A model generated the notes under the pieces. It ran no database searches. It worked only from the letters and a program-made list of their open reading frames with translations, and was not told where the DNA came from. Shown here piece by piece: positions 1 to 8,303 of a DNA stretch of 30,456 bases. Position 1 is the first letter of the stretch. Each line of letters begins with the position of its first letter. This DNA comes from Bordetella parapertussis. GTDB lineage: Bacteria > Pseudomonadota > Gammaproteobacteria > Burkholderiales > SG8-41. The position numbers and the translations under genes are program-made. The stretch spans positions 1-30,456 of the forward strand of contig CAMBSS010000029.1 of the NCBI GenBank assembly GCA_945870465.1. The letters run 5' to 3'.

Positions 1-1
1 G

Positions 2-754
2 GTGGACGATTTCACCGACCCGTGGCGCAAACCCGAAACCGTGCTGTTCGTGCACGGCCTCGCGGAAAGCACCGAGGCCTGGCGCGCGTGGATGCCGCAT
101 TTCGCGGGACGCTACCGCTGCGTGCGCGTCGACGTGCGCGGCTTCGGCCGCTCGACGCCGATGCCGAAAGAATACGAGTGGACGATGGACGCGCTGCTCG
201 AGGATTTCGCGGCGCTCATCGATCATCTCGACTGTGGGCCTGTGCACCTGATAGGCGCCAAGAGTGGCGGCTCGATGGCGCTGATGCTGGCGGCGGAATA
301 TCCGCAGCTCGTCAAGACGCTGGTCGGCGTGACGCCGCCCGTCATCGGCCCCGCGGCGGCAACCGGCTGGATCAAGGACATCGAAAAAGTCGGCATGCTG
401 AAATGGGCGCAGCAAACCATGCAGGGCCGGCTCGGCACCAAAGCGGCACAGGCGGAAGTCGACTGGTGGGTGAATACGATACAAAGCAAGACCGCCGAAT
501 CGACCATGTACGGCTATCTGCGCTGGGTGCCCGGCATGGACATCAGTGCCGACGTCGCGAAGATTTCCTGCCCCACACTGATCTTCTGCACCACCGGCAG
601 CGGGCTGCGTAAGGTCGACAGCTATACGAGCTGGCAAACGACGATCGCAAATTCAAAGCTGATCGTGATTGAAAGCGACGCGTGGCATGCCGCGGGCGCA
701 CTGCCCGACTATTGCGCCACGGAATCGAGCAAGTTCATTGGCGGGCAGAAATGA
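2..754 (+). CDS. alpha/beta hydrolase, 5' end cut off by window
   Basis: This is an alpha/beta-hydrolase-fold enzyme, 250 residues visible. The oxyanion-side HG motif is at residues 18-19 (VLFVHG). The nucleophile elbow is A-K-S-G-G with Ser88, and a candidate catalytic His lies in the DAWHAAG stretch near residue 229. Family members normally have 10-25 residues before the first beta strand, and the frame is open to the first base, so the GTG at position 2 is probably internal and the gene partial. Its stop overlaps the next ATG (ATGA), so it is translationally coupled to a TctC receptor. It resembles enol-lactonase/ester hydrolases (PcaD-like), but the substrate cannot be named. With the receptors and the thiolase-like gene downstream, a role in breakdown of an imported carboxylate is inferred. 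Confidence 0.85.
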   Translation: MDDFTDPWRKPETVLFVHGLAESTEAWRAWMPHFAGRYRCVRVDVRGFGRSTPMPKEYEWTMDALLEDFAALIDHLDCGPVHLIGAKSGGSMALMLAAEYPQLVKTLVGVTPPVIGPAAATGWIKDIEKVGMLKWAQQTMQGRLGTKAAQAEVDWWVNTIQSKTAESTMYGYLRWVPGMDISADVAKISCPTLIFCTTGSGLRKVDSYTSWQTTIANSKLIVIESDAWHAAGALPDYCATESSKFIGGQK

Positions 755-1701
755 AAATCCAACTCGCCATCGCCGCCGCGTTGCTGTCGACGGCCGCACT
801 CGCCCAGACCTATCCAGCGAAAACCGTGCGCATCATCGTCGGCTATCCACCCGGCGGCCCCACCGATGTCATCGCGCGCACCGTCGCGCAGAAACTGACG
901 ATCGCGCTGGGCCAGCAGGTCATAGTCGACAACCGGCCCGGCGCGAGCGGCATGATAGGTGCCGAACAGGTCGTGAAAGCGGCACCCGACGGCTACACGC
1001 TGCTGACGGTGCCCATCACGTACGCCGTCACCCCCAGCGTGTATCCGAAAATGCCGTACGACGCCGAGAAGGACCTGGCGCCGGTCGCGCTCGTCGCCTC
1101 GTCGCCTTTTATACTCGTCGTGCATCCGACGCTGCCGGTGAAAACAGTCAAGGAGCTGATCGCCTTGGCGAAGAGCCGTCCCGGCCAGATCAATTACGCG
1201 TCAGCGAGCACTGGCGGCATGCCGCATCTCGCCGGCGAACTTTTCAACATGATGACCGGCGTCAAGCTCACGCATATCCCTTACAAGGGCGCCGCCCCCG
1301 CCACCGTCGACCTGCTCGCGGGCCAGGTCTCGCTGATGTTCAACAACATGCTGTCGGCAATGCCGCTCGTGAAGGCCAACAAGTTGCGCGCGGTCGCCGT
1401 CACCAGCCTCAAGCGCTCGGCGGCGATACCGGAGTTGCCGACGATAGCTGAAACGGTAAAAGGTTTTGAAGCGAGCGGCTGGTATGGCGCATTTGCGCCG
1501 GCTGCCACGCCGAAAGACATCATCGCGAAACTCAACGCGGAAATTAATAAACTGATGCGATTGCCTGACGTCGCGCAGCGTCTCGCCGGCGACGGCGTCG
1601 AAGCAGCCAGCATGACACCCGCCGAGTTCGGCGCGTATCTGCACAGCGAAATTGCCAAATGGGGCAGGGTCGTACAAATCTCGGGCACGAAGGTGGACTG
1701 A
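751..1701 (+). CDS. TctC/Bug-family periplasmic solute receptor 1
   Basis: This is a 316-residue extracytoplasmic solute receptor of the tripartite tricarboxylate transporter (TctC/Bug) family. An N-terminal signal peptide has a likely cleavage after ALA at residue 18 (ALA|QTYP). Family hallmarks follow: YPAKTVRIIVGYPPGGPTD near the mature N-terminus, VDNRPGASG, the APDGYTLL stretch, HIPYKGAAPA, and a Trp-rich C-terminus (KWGRVV). The ATG at 751 overlaps the hydrolase stop (ATGA) and begins exactly at a signal peptide, so it is preferred over an upstream in-frame ATG at 682. The next gene starts on the last base of the stop (TGATG). No tctA/tctB membrane genes lie nearby, so it is an orphan receptor. 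The ligand is unknown; Bug proteins usually bind carboxylates or related small polar compounds. Confidence 0.93.
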   Translation: MKIQLAIAAALLSTAALAQTYPAKTVRIIVGYPPGGPTDVIARTVAQKLTIALGQQVIVDNRPGASGMIGAEQVVKAAPDGYTLLTVPITYAVTPSVYPKMPYDAEKDLAPVALVASSPFILVVHPTLPVKTVKELIALAKSRPGQINYASASTGGMPHLAGELFNMMTGVKLTHIPYKGAAPATVDLLAGQVSLMFNNMLSAMPLVKANKLRAVAVTSLKRSAAIPELPTIAETVKGFEASGWYGAFAPAATPKDIIAKLNAEINKLMRLPDVAQRLAGDGVEAASMTPAEFGAYLHSEIAKWGRVVQISGTKVD

Positions 1702-2660
1702 TGAAACCCCGGCTGACAATCGCAATTTCCCTGCTGCTCGCAACTCCCGCAGTCCTCGCGCAAAACTATCCGAACCGCCCCGTCCGTGTCGTCGTCGCCT
1801 ACCCTGCCGGCGGCCCGGTCGACATCACGGCGCGCACCCTCGTGCCCAAACTCACCGAAGCTCTGGGCCAGCCTGTCGTCGTCGACAACCGCGGCGGTGC
1901 CGGCGGCATCGTCGGCACCGAACTCGTCGCCAAGTCCGCGCCTGACGGTTACACGCTACTGATATGCACGACCGCCAACGCGATCAACGCGAGCCTGATT
2001 CCGAAACTGCCTTACGACATCCAGAAAGATTTCTCGTCGGTCGCGCTGCTGGTGATCATCACCAGCGTGGTAGTGGTGAATCCCACGCTGCCGCTCCATT
2101 CAATCAAGGAACTGATCGCATACGCAAAGGAGCGCCCCGGGAAACTCTCGTATGCATCCACCGGCAATGGCACACCGACGCACCTCGCGGCGGAACTCTT
2201 CAAAACCATGACAGGCGTGGACATGGTGCACGTGCCTTACAAGGGCGCAGCGCCAGCAGTGGTGGACCTCATCAGCGGGCAGGCGCAATTGTCCTTTATC
2301 AGCGCGCCCGGCGTCGTGCCGCATCTGAAATCCGGCCGTCTGCGCGCCATCGCGGTGACAAATGCAAAACGCTCTGCCCTGCTGCCTGAGTTGCCGACTG
2401 TCAGCGAATCGGGTGTGCCCGGCTTCGAGTCCGAGGGATGGCACGGACTGTTCGCGCCGGCGCGCACGCCGAAACCGGTGATCGACCGTCTGTATCGAGA
2501 GTTCTCCACGGCCTTGCGTGCACCGGACATCGCAGCTTATCTGCTGAGCGCGGGCGCGGAACCCGTCGGCCTGCCGCCCGAGCAGATGGCACTGAAGCTG
2601 CGCGAAGAAATTGCGCGCTGGGCGAAAGTCGTCAAAGCGGCCAATATGAAAGTCGACTGA
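1701..2660 (+). CDS. TctC/Bug-family periplasmic solute receptor 2
   Basis: A second TctC/Bug receptor, 319 residues, lies immediately behind the first and shares its motifs (YPNRPVRVVVAYPAGGPVD, VDNRGGAGG, HVPYKGAAPA, RWAKVV). The two look like diverged tandem paralogues. The signal peptide is residues 1-20, with cleavage expected after VLA. The ATG at 1701 shares a base with the preceding TGA (TGATG), indicating translational coupling, and starts right at the signal peptide. A promoter-like -10 lies just after its stop. The role is high-affinity periplasmic capture of a small solute. The partner permease is not encoded in this window, and whether the two receptors see different ligands cannot be told from sequence. 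Confidence 0.93.
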   Translation: MKPRLTIAISLLLATPAVLAQNYPNRPVRVVVAYPAGGPVDITARTLVPKLTEALGQPVVVDNRGGAGGIVGTELVAKSAPDGYTLLICTTANAINASLIPKLPYDIQKDFSSVALLVIITSVVVVNPTLPLHSIKELIAYAKERPGKLSYASTGNGTPTHLAAELFKTMTGVDMVHVPYKGAAPAVVDLISGQAQLSFISAPGVVPHLKSGRLRAIAVTNAKRSALLPELPTVSESGVPGFESEGWHGLFAPARTPKPVIDRLYREFSTALRAPDIAAYLLSAGAEPVGLPPEQMALKLREEIARWAKVVKAANMKVD

Positions 2661-2672
2661 CTTACGCCGCGT

Positions 2673-2678
2673 TATAAT
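2673..2678 (+). promoter_or_regulatory. candidate -10 element for the OB-fold/thiolase pair
   Basis: A perfect TATAAT lies in the short gap after the second TctC gene, about 42 bases before the ATG at 2721. That would give an untranslated leader of roughly 35 bases. No convincing -35 hexamer is visible at 16-18 bases spacing. The pair downstream could therefore be transcribed both from here and by read-through. Confidence 0.45.
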
Positions 2679-2720
2679 CGAACGAAATTGCAGTTATCAG
2701 AAACAAACCAAGGGAGCACC

Positions 2721-3116
2721 ATGTCAGCAGATCTCATGAAATCCTCGCCGCTCGGCGTTTATATCGAGCATTGCAAAAAAGGCGAGCTCGCCTACCAGCT
2801 ATGCACCGACGACAACACGCCGGTGTTTTATCCGCGCGCGGTCGCGCCGAAAACCGGCAGCGCCAAACTCGAGTGGCGCGTCTCCAAAGGCCTCGGCACC
2901 GTGTATTCGACCACTGTCGTGCACGCCGCGAAGGACCAGCCGCCGCATAACGTGGCGCTGATCGATATCGACGAAGGCTATCGCATGATGAGCCGCGTCG
3001 AAGGCATCGACCCGATGCAGGTCAAGATCGGCATGCGCGTCAAAGTCAAAATCAACCAGGGCGATGAAAAGCAGCTCCCCTACCCCGTGTTCACCCCGGC
3101 GGAGGGCGCAAAATGA
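2721..3116 (+). CDS. OB-fold (DUF35-type) partner protein with degenerate zinc ribbon
   Basis: A 131-residue protein of the DUF35/OB-fold class, which normally pairs with a thiolase-like protein to form acyl-CoA-processing complexes. The fold is recognisable from the GxLxxQxC region (residues 21-28), the PR of the ribbon (residues 38-39) and the GLGTVYSTTVVH strand opening the OB fold. Family members normally carry a four-cysteine rubredoxin-like ribbon. Here only Cys28 of the first knuckle remains (C-T-D-D), and the second knuckle reads A-P-K-T, so zinc binding is probably lost. The ATG at 2721 is preferred because AGGGAG sits at 2711-2716; an earlier in-frame ATG at 2688 lacks this. The stop overlaps the thiolase-like start (ATGA), which supports a stoichiometric complex. 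Confidence 0.8.
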   Translation: MSADLMKSSPLGVYIEHCKKGELAYQLCTDDNTPVFYPRAVAPKTGSAKLEWRVSKGLGTVYSTTVVHAAKDQPPHNVALIDIDEGYRMMSRVEGIDPMQVKIGMRVKVKINQGDEKQLPYPVFTPAEGAK

Positions 3117-4267
3117 GCCGTAAACGCGGAAGTGTTGCAGTCGTCGGCGTGGCCGAATCCGATCTGGGCCTGGGCGCCCCGCATACGAGCCCGGTCGACC
3201 TGATGGCGCAAGCCACCATGCGCGCGCTGGATGATTGCGGATTGAAATTGTCCGACGTCGATGGTCTGTTCGTCGCCGCCACGCAGGTACGCATGGGCCC
3301 GATGGCGCTGGCCGAGTATTTGCAGATCAAACCGAAATATTTCGACGGCACCATCATCGGCGGCTCGTCTTTCATGTCGCACGTCACCCACGCGCAGATG
3401 GCAATCGAAGCGGGCTTGTGTGAAGTCGCGGTCATCGCTTACGGCAGCACGCAACGCTCGGTGAGCCGCGCCGCCGCGAGCCCGCGCGAATACAATCATT
3501 ACGAAACGCCGTACAAGCCGATCCTGCCGATCAGCGCGTACGCGCTGGCCGCCGCGCGCCACATGCACCAGTACGGCACAAAGATAGAGCAAATTGCGGA
3601 GGTCGCGGTGTCGGCGCGCAAGTGGGCGCTGCTGAATCCCGTCGCCTGGGAGAAGGAACCGCTGACCATAGAGCAGGTCAGGAAGGCGCGCATGGTGAGC
3701 TACCCGTTCACGGTACGCGATTGCTGCCTGGTGGTCGACGGCGGCGGCGCCATCGTCATTACTTCGGCCGCACGCGCGAAGACGCTCAAGAAAAAGCCCG
3801 TCTACGTGCTCGGCACCGGCGATGCGCTGAGCCACAACACGATCTCCAACATGCCCGACCTTACCGTCACCGCGGCGAAGGAGTCAGGCGAGCAGGCGTT
3901 CAAGATGGCCGGCGTCAAGCATTCCGATGTCAAAATGCTATCGCTCTACGACGCGTTCACCATCACGCCTATCCTCTTCACCGAGGACCTGGGCTTCTGC
4001 AAGAAAGGCGAAGGCGGCAGCTACTTCGAAGGCGGCAAGACTGCGCCGGGCGGCAGCAACCTGCCCGTCAACACCAGCGGTGGCGGCCTTTCCTACTGCC
4101 ATCCCGGCATGTACGGCCTGCTGGTCATGATAGAGGCGATACGCCAGGTGCGCGGCGAATGCGACAAGCGCCAGGTCAAGAACTGCGATGTTGCCTTGGC
4201 GCATGGCAATGGTGGAGTTCTTTCAAGCCAGTGCACGGTCATCTTTGGGTCCGAAGCCACTGTCTGA
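3113..4267 (+). CDS. thiolase-fold (SCP-x/lipid-transfer-like) protein without the nucleophilic Cys
   Basis: A 384-residue thiolase-superfamily protein of the lipid-transfer/SCP-x-like branch, usually annotated as acetyl-CoA acetyltransferase or thiolase. Visible features are the N-terminal VAVVGVAESDLG, the 'DVDGLFVA' strand, the GGSSFMSH segment (residues 83-90) where a true thiolase has its nucleophilic Cys, the C-terminal CHPG with His330, and HGNGG (364-368) in place of the CGGG-type loop. Ser replaces Cys, so classical Claisen condensation or thiolysis is unlikely. Known relatives paired with DUF35 proteins include retro-aldolases such as the Ltp2-type steroid side-chain enzyme, and an aldolase or acyl-transfer role is inferred here. 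It is coupled to the OB-fold gene (ATGA) and ends at a bidirectional terminator. Confidence 0.85.
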   Translation: MSRKRGSVAVVGVAESDLGLGAPHTSPVDLMAQATMRALDDCGLKLSDVDGLFVAATQVRMGPMALAEYLQIKPKYFDGTIIGGSSFMSHVTHAQMAIEAGLCEVAVIAYGSTQRSVSRAAASPREYNHYETPYKPILPISAYALAAARHMHQYGTKIEQIAEVAVSARKWALLNPVAWEKEPLTIEQVRKARMVSYPFTVRDCCLVVDGGGAIVITSAARAKTLKKKPVYVLGTGDALSHNTISNMPDLTVTAAKESGEQAFKMAGVKHSDVKMLSLYDAFTITPILFTEDLGFCKKGEGGSYFEGGKTAPGGSNLPVNTSGGGLSYCHPGMYGLLVMIEAIRQVRGECDKRQVKNCDVALAHGNGGVLSSQCTVIFGSEATV

Positions 4268-4285
4268 TCCGCGTTCTCGTCCGCT

Positions 4286-4317
4286 CGAAAAAAGCCCCGC
4301 AATCGCGGGGCTTTTTG
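4286..4317. terminator. bidirectional rho-independent terminator
   Basis: An 8-bp perfect stem, AGCCCCGC/GCGGGGCT (4293-4300 with 4305-4312), has a four-base AATC loop. An A-run precedes it and a T-run follows it. It lies between the convergent thiolase-like gene and the permease gene, whose stop is at 4319, so it can end transcripts from both sides. Confidence 0.92.
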
Positions 4318-4318
4318 T

Positions 4319-5974
4319 TTACAGGAGGGACATCTCGTGCCTTCTTAGCAACCGGTAAACCAGCGCCACCGGCCCTACGGTAACGAAAATCAACAGCGCC
4401 GCCGTCGCCGCCGCCAGCCCCGCCCCTGTGCCTTCGAGCGCCTGGAACATGACGACGGTGAGGGTCTGCCACTGGCCGCTGTAGAGCACGACGGTCGCAG
4501 AGAGTTCGGCAGCGACCGCGACCCAGGTGAGGACCATGCCGCCGACGATGCCGCCCAGCATGAGCGGCACCAGCAGGCGCACGAATGTGACCATGGGCGA
4601 GACGCCGAGGTTGATCGATGCCTCCTCCAGGCTGGGGTCGATCTGGTGCAGGATGGCGCTGGAGGCGCGCACGGTGAACGGCAGCTTGCGCACCATGTAG
4701 GCGATCACCAGAATCAGCCAGCCGCCGGTCAGCGCCAGCCACCCGGTATTGAACGAGATGATGAGGCCAATGCCGAGTATGGTGCCCGCCACCGCGAAAG
4801 GCAGCGTGGCCACGATGTCGAGAAAAGCGCTGAGCCGCGTGCGGTGACGCGTGATGACGTAGCCGATGGGCACGCCGAGGAGCGCGGCGCCAAACGCGGC
4901 TATGGTCGCCAGCATCAGCGTATTCTGCAGCGGGCGCAGCGAGCGCCGGAACAGTTCGGCGTAGTTGTCGAGACTGAAATTCGGGTGCAGCACCGGGCCG
5001 CGGTATTCCATGAACGAAATCACGATCACCGCGAAGAACGGCACCAGCGAGGCGAGCACGACGCCCCAGCAGTAAGCGGTCGCCAGCATGCGCCAGCCGC
5101 GGCCGACCTCGAGCAGCGGCGGGCTGCGCCGCGCGCCGGTGGCAAAACGCCGGCGCCCGAGATAGCGGCGCTGGATCACCACCACGAGTGTCGTCGACAG
5201 CACGAGCAGCACGCCCAGCACGCCGGCCGACGCCGGGTTGGTATCGGTCTCGCCGACGAACAGCTTGTAGGCCTCGACCGCCATGATGGGTTTGTCTTCG
5301 GCGAGCACGAAAGGCACGCCGAAGTTTTCGAGCGTCTCGATGAATACCAGCAGTGCGCCGGCGAGGATGGACGGGATCACGATGGGGAAAATAACTTTCC
5401 AGAAAGTGCGCCAGCGCGAGGCGCCCAGGTTCTGGCTCGCCTCCTCGACTGAAATGTCCAGCGCCTTCAGGCCCGCCACCGTCGGCAGCAATACGTAAGG
5501 ATAGAGTGTCAGCACGTAGACCAGCACTATTCCCTGCGTGCCGTAGATCGACGGCGCCGCCAGGCCGAGCGCGGCAAATGCCTGGGTCACGATACCGGCA
5601 CGCCCGAACAAGAGCAGCAGCGCATAGGCGCTGACGAAGCTCGGCAGCACCAGCGGCAGCACCGCCAGCGAAGTCAACGCAGTCTTGCCGGCCACCGGCA
5701 GCCGCGCGATCGAAAACGCGAGTGGCGCCGTGATCAGGGTGGTGATGACGGTCGCCAGCACCCCGATCTTCAGACTGTTGACGACACTGTCGCGGTAAAA
5801 GGCGCGCGCGATCACCTTGACGTAGTTGTCGAGCGTAAAGTGCATGCCGCTCGCGTCGAGAAAGCTCGCGCTTAAAATACCGAACAGCGGGTAGAGCAGG
5901 AAGAGGCCGAGAAACGCCAGTGCGATGCCGGTGACGGCGAGCGGAAACGCGTTGCGCGGCAACGCCACGCTCAT
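4319..5974 (-). CDS. ABC transporter permease, fused two-domain (ferric-iron FbpB-like)
   Basis: A 551-residue inner-membrane permease with about 12 hydrophobic segments and two MetI-type transport domains fused in one chain, the layout of FbpB/SfuB ferric-iron permeases and of some phosphonate or sugar-phosphate importers. Each half carries an EAA-type loop for ATPase contact: VEEASQNLGASRWRTFWKV in the first half and LEEASINLGVSPMVTFVRL in the second. The ATG at 5974 overlaps the stop of the upstream ATPase gene (ATGA). It is the last gene of a binding protein-ATPase-permease operon and ends directly at the bidirectional terminator. Confidence 0.92.
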   Translation of the reverse strand: MSVALPRNAFPLAVTGIALAFLGLFLLYPLFGILSASFLDASGMHFTLDNYVKVIARAFYRDSVVNSLKIGVLATVITTLITAPLAFSIARLPVAGKTALTSLAVLPLVLPSFVSAYALLLLFGRAGIVTQAFAALGLAAPSIYGTQGIVLVYVLTLYPYVLLPTVAGLKALDISVEEASQNLGASRWRTFWKVIFPIVIPSILAGALLVFIETLENFGVPFVLAEDKPIMAVEAYKLFVGETDTNPASAGVLGVLLVLSTTLVVVIQRRYLGRRRFATGARRSPPLLEVGRGWRMLATAYCWGVVLASLVPFFAVIVISFMEYRGPVLHPNFSLDNYAELFRRSLRPLQNTLMLATIAAFGAALLGVPIGYVITRHRTRLSAFLDIVATLPFAVAGTILGIGLIISFNTGWLALTGGWLILVIAYMVRKLPFTVRASSAILHQIDPSLEEASINLGVSPMVTFVRLLVPLMLGGIVGGMVLTWVAVAAELSATVVLYSGQWQTLTVVMFQALEGTGAGLAAATAALLIFVTVGPVALVYRLLRRHEMSLL

Positions 5975-7047
5975 GCTGTTTTAAATGCCGTCACGCGCCG
6001 CGGGTCGTAGGCGAGCGTCAGTGCGCTCCCCGCTGCAAGCTGTTCGACCGGCTGATCCAGCAGCGCCACGCGCAGCAGCGCGCCGTCGGCGAGCCTGGTC
6101 TCCATGCGCGTCAGCGCGCCGAGCAGTTCGACGCGCGCGATCGTGCCGGCCAGTGTCGCCCAGCCGGCGGGCGCGCTCTCACCCGTCGCGATCACGCGCA
6201 ATGCCTCGGGCCGCAGGCAGAACGTAATCGCCTCGCCTGCCTGCGCCGTGCCGCCCTCCATGTGGAACTCGGTCGCGCCGGCTTGCAGCACGACGTGCGA
6301 GCCTTCACGGCGCGCGATGCTGCCTGACAGCAGGTTCGTAATACCCATGAACTCGGCGACGAACGGCGTGCCCGAATAGCGGTAGATCGTGTCCGGCTTG
6401 TCGACCTGCTCGAGCGCGCCCGCGCGCATGACGGCGATGCGGTCGGAGATCGCCAGCGCCTCCTCCTGGTCGTGCGTGACGTAGATCGCCGTGATGCCGA
6501 GGCTTTGCTGCAGCTGGCGGATTTCGCCGCGCATCTCCACACGCAGCCGCGCGTCGAGGTTGGACAGCGGCTCGTCGAGCAGCAGCACTGCAGGCTCGAT
6601 CACGAGCGCGCGCGCGATGGCAACGCGCTGCAGTTGCCCGCCCGAAAGCTGGTGCGGCCAGCGCTCGCCATAACCGTCGAGATGCACGAGCTTCAGCGCA
6701 TCGGCCACGCGCTGCGCGATCTGCGCCGGCGGCACCTTGCGCGCGCGCAGCCCGTAGGCGACATTGCCGCCGACGGTAAAGTTCGGGAATATCGCGTAGT
6801 TCTGGAACACCATGCCGGTGTTGCGGTGGTGCGCCGGCAGGGTGTCGATGCGCTTGCCGCTGAAGCTGATCGCCCCTGCGTCGATGTTGCAGAAGCCCGC
6901 GATCATGCGTAACAGCGTGGTCTTGCCGCAGCCCGAGGGACCGAGCAGCGTGAAGAACTCGCCGTCGCGGATCTCGAGCGAGACGTCGCGCACGGCGTGT
7001 ACGTCGCCGAACGAGCAGCTGACGCGGTCTATGGTGACGGTGGTCAA
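5971..7047 (-). CDS. ABC transporter ATP-binding protein (FbpC/PotA-like)
   Basis: A 358-residue cytoplasmic ATPase energising the adjacent permease. All nucleotide-binding motifs are intact: Walker A GPSGCGKT (36-43), Q-loop Gln82, signature LSGGQ (134-138), Walker B LLLDEP (155-160), D-loop SNLDAR and switch His192 (THDQEEA). After about residue 235 it carries a TOBE-like C-terminal regulatory domain, typical of ferric-iron, spermidine and sugar importers. Its stop overlaps the permease start, and 27 bases separate it from the upstream binding-protein gene. The iron assignment rests on the family and gene order; the motifs alone do not fix the substrate. Confidence 0.94.
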   Translation of the reverse strand: MTTVTIDRVSCSFGDVHAVRDVSLEIRDGEFFTLLGPSGCGKTTLLRMIAGFCNIDAGAISFSGKRIDTLPAHHRNTGMVFQNYAIFPNFTVGGNVAYGLRARKVPPAQIAQRVADALKLVHLDGYGERWPHQLSGGQLQRVAIARALVIEPAVLLLDEPLSNLDARLRVEMRGEIRQLQQSLGITAIYVTHDQEEALAISDRIAVMRAGALEQVDKPDTIYRYSGTPFVAEFMGITNLLSGSIARREGSHVVLQAGATEFHMEGGTAQAGEAITFCLRPEALRVIATGESAPAGWATLAGTIARVELLGALTRMETRLADGALLRVALLDQPVEQLAAGSALTLAYDPRRVTAFKTA

Positions 7048-7074
7048 AGGTCAGTCCCGGCGCGGGCGGCCAAC

Positions 7075-8085
7075 TCAGCGCGTTTCCTGGATCATGTCCT
7101 TGATCTTGTCGAGCGTTTCAGTGCGCTTGGCGGTCCACGCCTCTTCTTTGTAGGGCATCATCTTGACGCTCTTCAGGGCCGGCATGCTGCCGGGGAGCTT
7201 GGACAGGTCAAGGTCTTTGCGCGCAGGACGGCGGAAGGTCGTGCGCAATATCATCTCGCGCGTTTCCTTGCGATTGATCCAGTCAACGAATTTTTTGGCC
7301 GACTCGGTATTCGGCCCGTTCTTGATGATGCCGACGCCTTCCATCGCGGCATAAGTGCCGTCCGCGGGATAAATCGTTTTCACCGGCGCGCCGTTGCTCG
7401 ACCACAGGTAGCCCGCGTACTCGAGCGAAATGCCGAGCGGATATTCGCCGTTGCCCACGCCCTGGAAAACCAGCGACGAGCGGTTCAGCACCCGCATGTT
7501 CGCGAACAGGGCTTTGACCTTCTTCCAGCCCGCCTCGCCGCCGCCCCAGTGATCGACCAGCATCGTTACCGTCGTGTAGGCGGAGCCGGAATTGGCCGGG
7601 TCGGTGAATGCGATCTTGCCTTTGTATTTCGGATTGAGCAGGTCTTCCCAGGTTTTGGGCCCCTCGTTCGCCGGCAAGGCCTTGGTATTCTGCAGAATGA
7701 CGAGCAGGTGCAGGTTGTTGCCGATCCAGAGATGGGCGGGGTCACGATATTCGGCCGGGATGGCGTCGACGTGCTGCGATTTATACGGCGTAAAAAACTG
7801 TTTGTTGGTTTCCAGCAGTGAGCGTGAGATACCCCACACGATGTCGCCCTGCGGGCGGTCTTTTTCCGCCTGCAGGCGCTTGATCACCACGCCCGAGCCG
7901 GCCGAAATTATTTCAACCTTGATACCGGTCTCGCGACTGAAGGCGGCGGACGCGAACTCGTTCAGCGTGCTCTCGTTGGAAGTGTAGATCACCAGTTTCT
8001 GCTGCGCCTGCGCGAAACCTGCAGCGGCCAGCGCCGTGCCGGCGAAAAGGAAAACCGCAAGCCTGCCAATTCGACTGCAAATCAT
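7075..8085 (-). CDS. periplasmic substrate-binding protein of the ABC importer (ferric-iron/AfuA-FbpA class)
   Basis: A 336-residue type-2 periplasmic binding protein. The signal peptide runs to about residue 27 (AQA|QQKLVIYTS). The mature start LVIYTSNE, the 'GIKVEIISAGSG' strand and 'WEDLLNPKYKGKIAFTDPANSG' are characteristic of the FbpA/AfuA/PhnS group. Classical FbpA proteins use a C-terminal tyrosine pair for iron. Here the matching area reads EYAGYLW, with no adjacent Tyr-Tyr, so iron is only one option beside phosphonates or sugar phosphates. AGGGAGC lies 4-10 bases before the ATG. It is the first gene of the operon and is followed by the ATPase and permease. Confidence 0.9.
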   Translation of the reverse strand: MICSRIGRLAVFLFAGTALAAAGFAQAQQKLVIYTSNESTLNEFASAAFSRETGIKVEIISAGSGVVIKRLQAEKDRPQGDIVWGISRSLLETNKQFFTPYKSQHVDAIPAEYRDPAHLWIGNNLHLLVILQNTKALPANEGPKTWEDLLNPKYKGKIAFTDPANSGSAYTTVTMLVDHWGGGEAGWKKVKALFANMRVLNRSSLVFQGVGNGEYPLGISLEYAGYLWSSNGAPVKTIYPADGTYAAMEGVGIIKNGPNTESAKKFVDWINRKETREMILRTTFRRPARKDLDLSKLPGSMPALKSVKMMPYKEEAWTAKRTETLDKIKDMIQETR

Positions 8086-8290
8086 CGTTGCTCCCTGAAT
8101 TTTGGTTTACCAGCGCTGCGTGTAGCCGCGGGATTCGAGGGTATAACGCGCCGATATGCGCGTCAACGACCGGGGCTGCACTTCCCTGGCGTTACAATAC
8201 GTCGCGTAATGTAAAGAAATCCGCCCTGCCGCGACCAAGGGTTCAGGCGGAATCTTCGCCAGGACCGGTTGTCAGAACTCAAGAGTGCCT

Positions 8291-8298
8291 AAGGAGGT
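8291..8298 (+). promoter_or_regulatory. strong ribosome-binding site of msrB
   Basis: AAGGAGGT is an essentially perfect anti-16S match, five bases before the ATG at 8304. It fixes this start, which also begins exactly at a Tat signal. The 200 bases between this and the divergent binding-protein gene hold a possible -10 (TACAAT, 8193-8198) without a clear -35, and no credible small gene. Confidence 0.85.
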
Positions 8299-8303
8299 AA
8301 GTC

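Noticed and set aside
2688..2720. Upstream ATG extension of the OB-fold protein
   Set aside because: The ATG at 2721 has AGGGAG at proper spacing and matches the family start, whereas 2688 does not.
3080..3835. Minus-strand open frame opposite the thiolase-like gene
   Set aside because: It has no domain and overlaps a coupled, family-typical gene on the plus strand.
8088..8300. Possible 70-codon gene between the binding-protein gene and msrB
   Set aside because: It overlaps the divergent gene's leader and the msrB leader, has no Shine-Dalgarno, and has no recognisable protein features.
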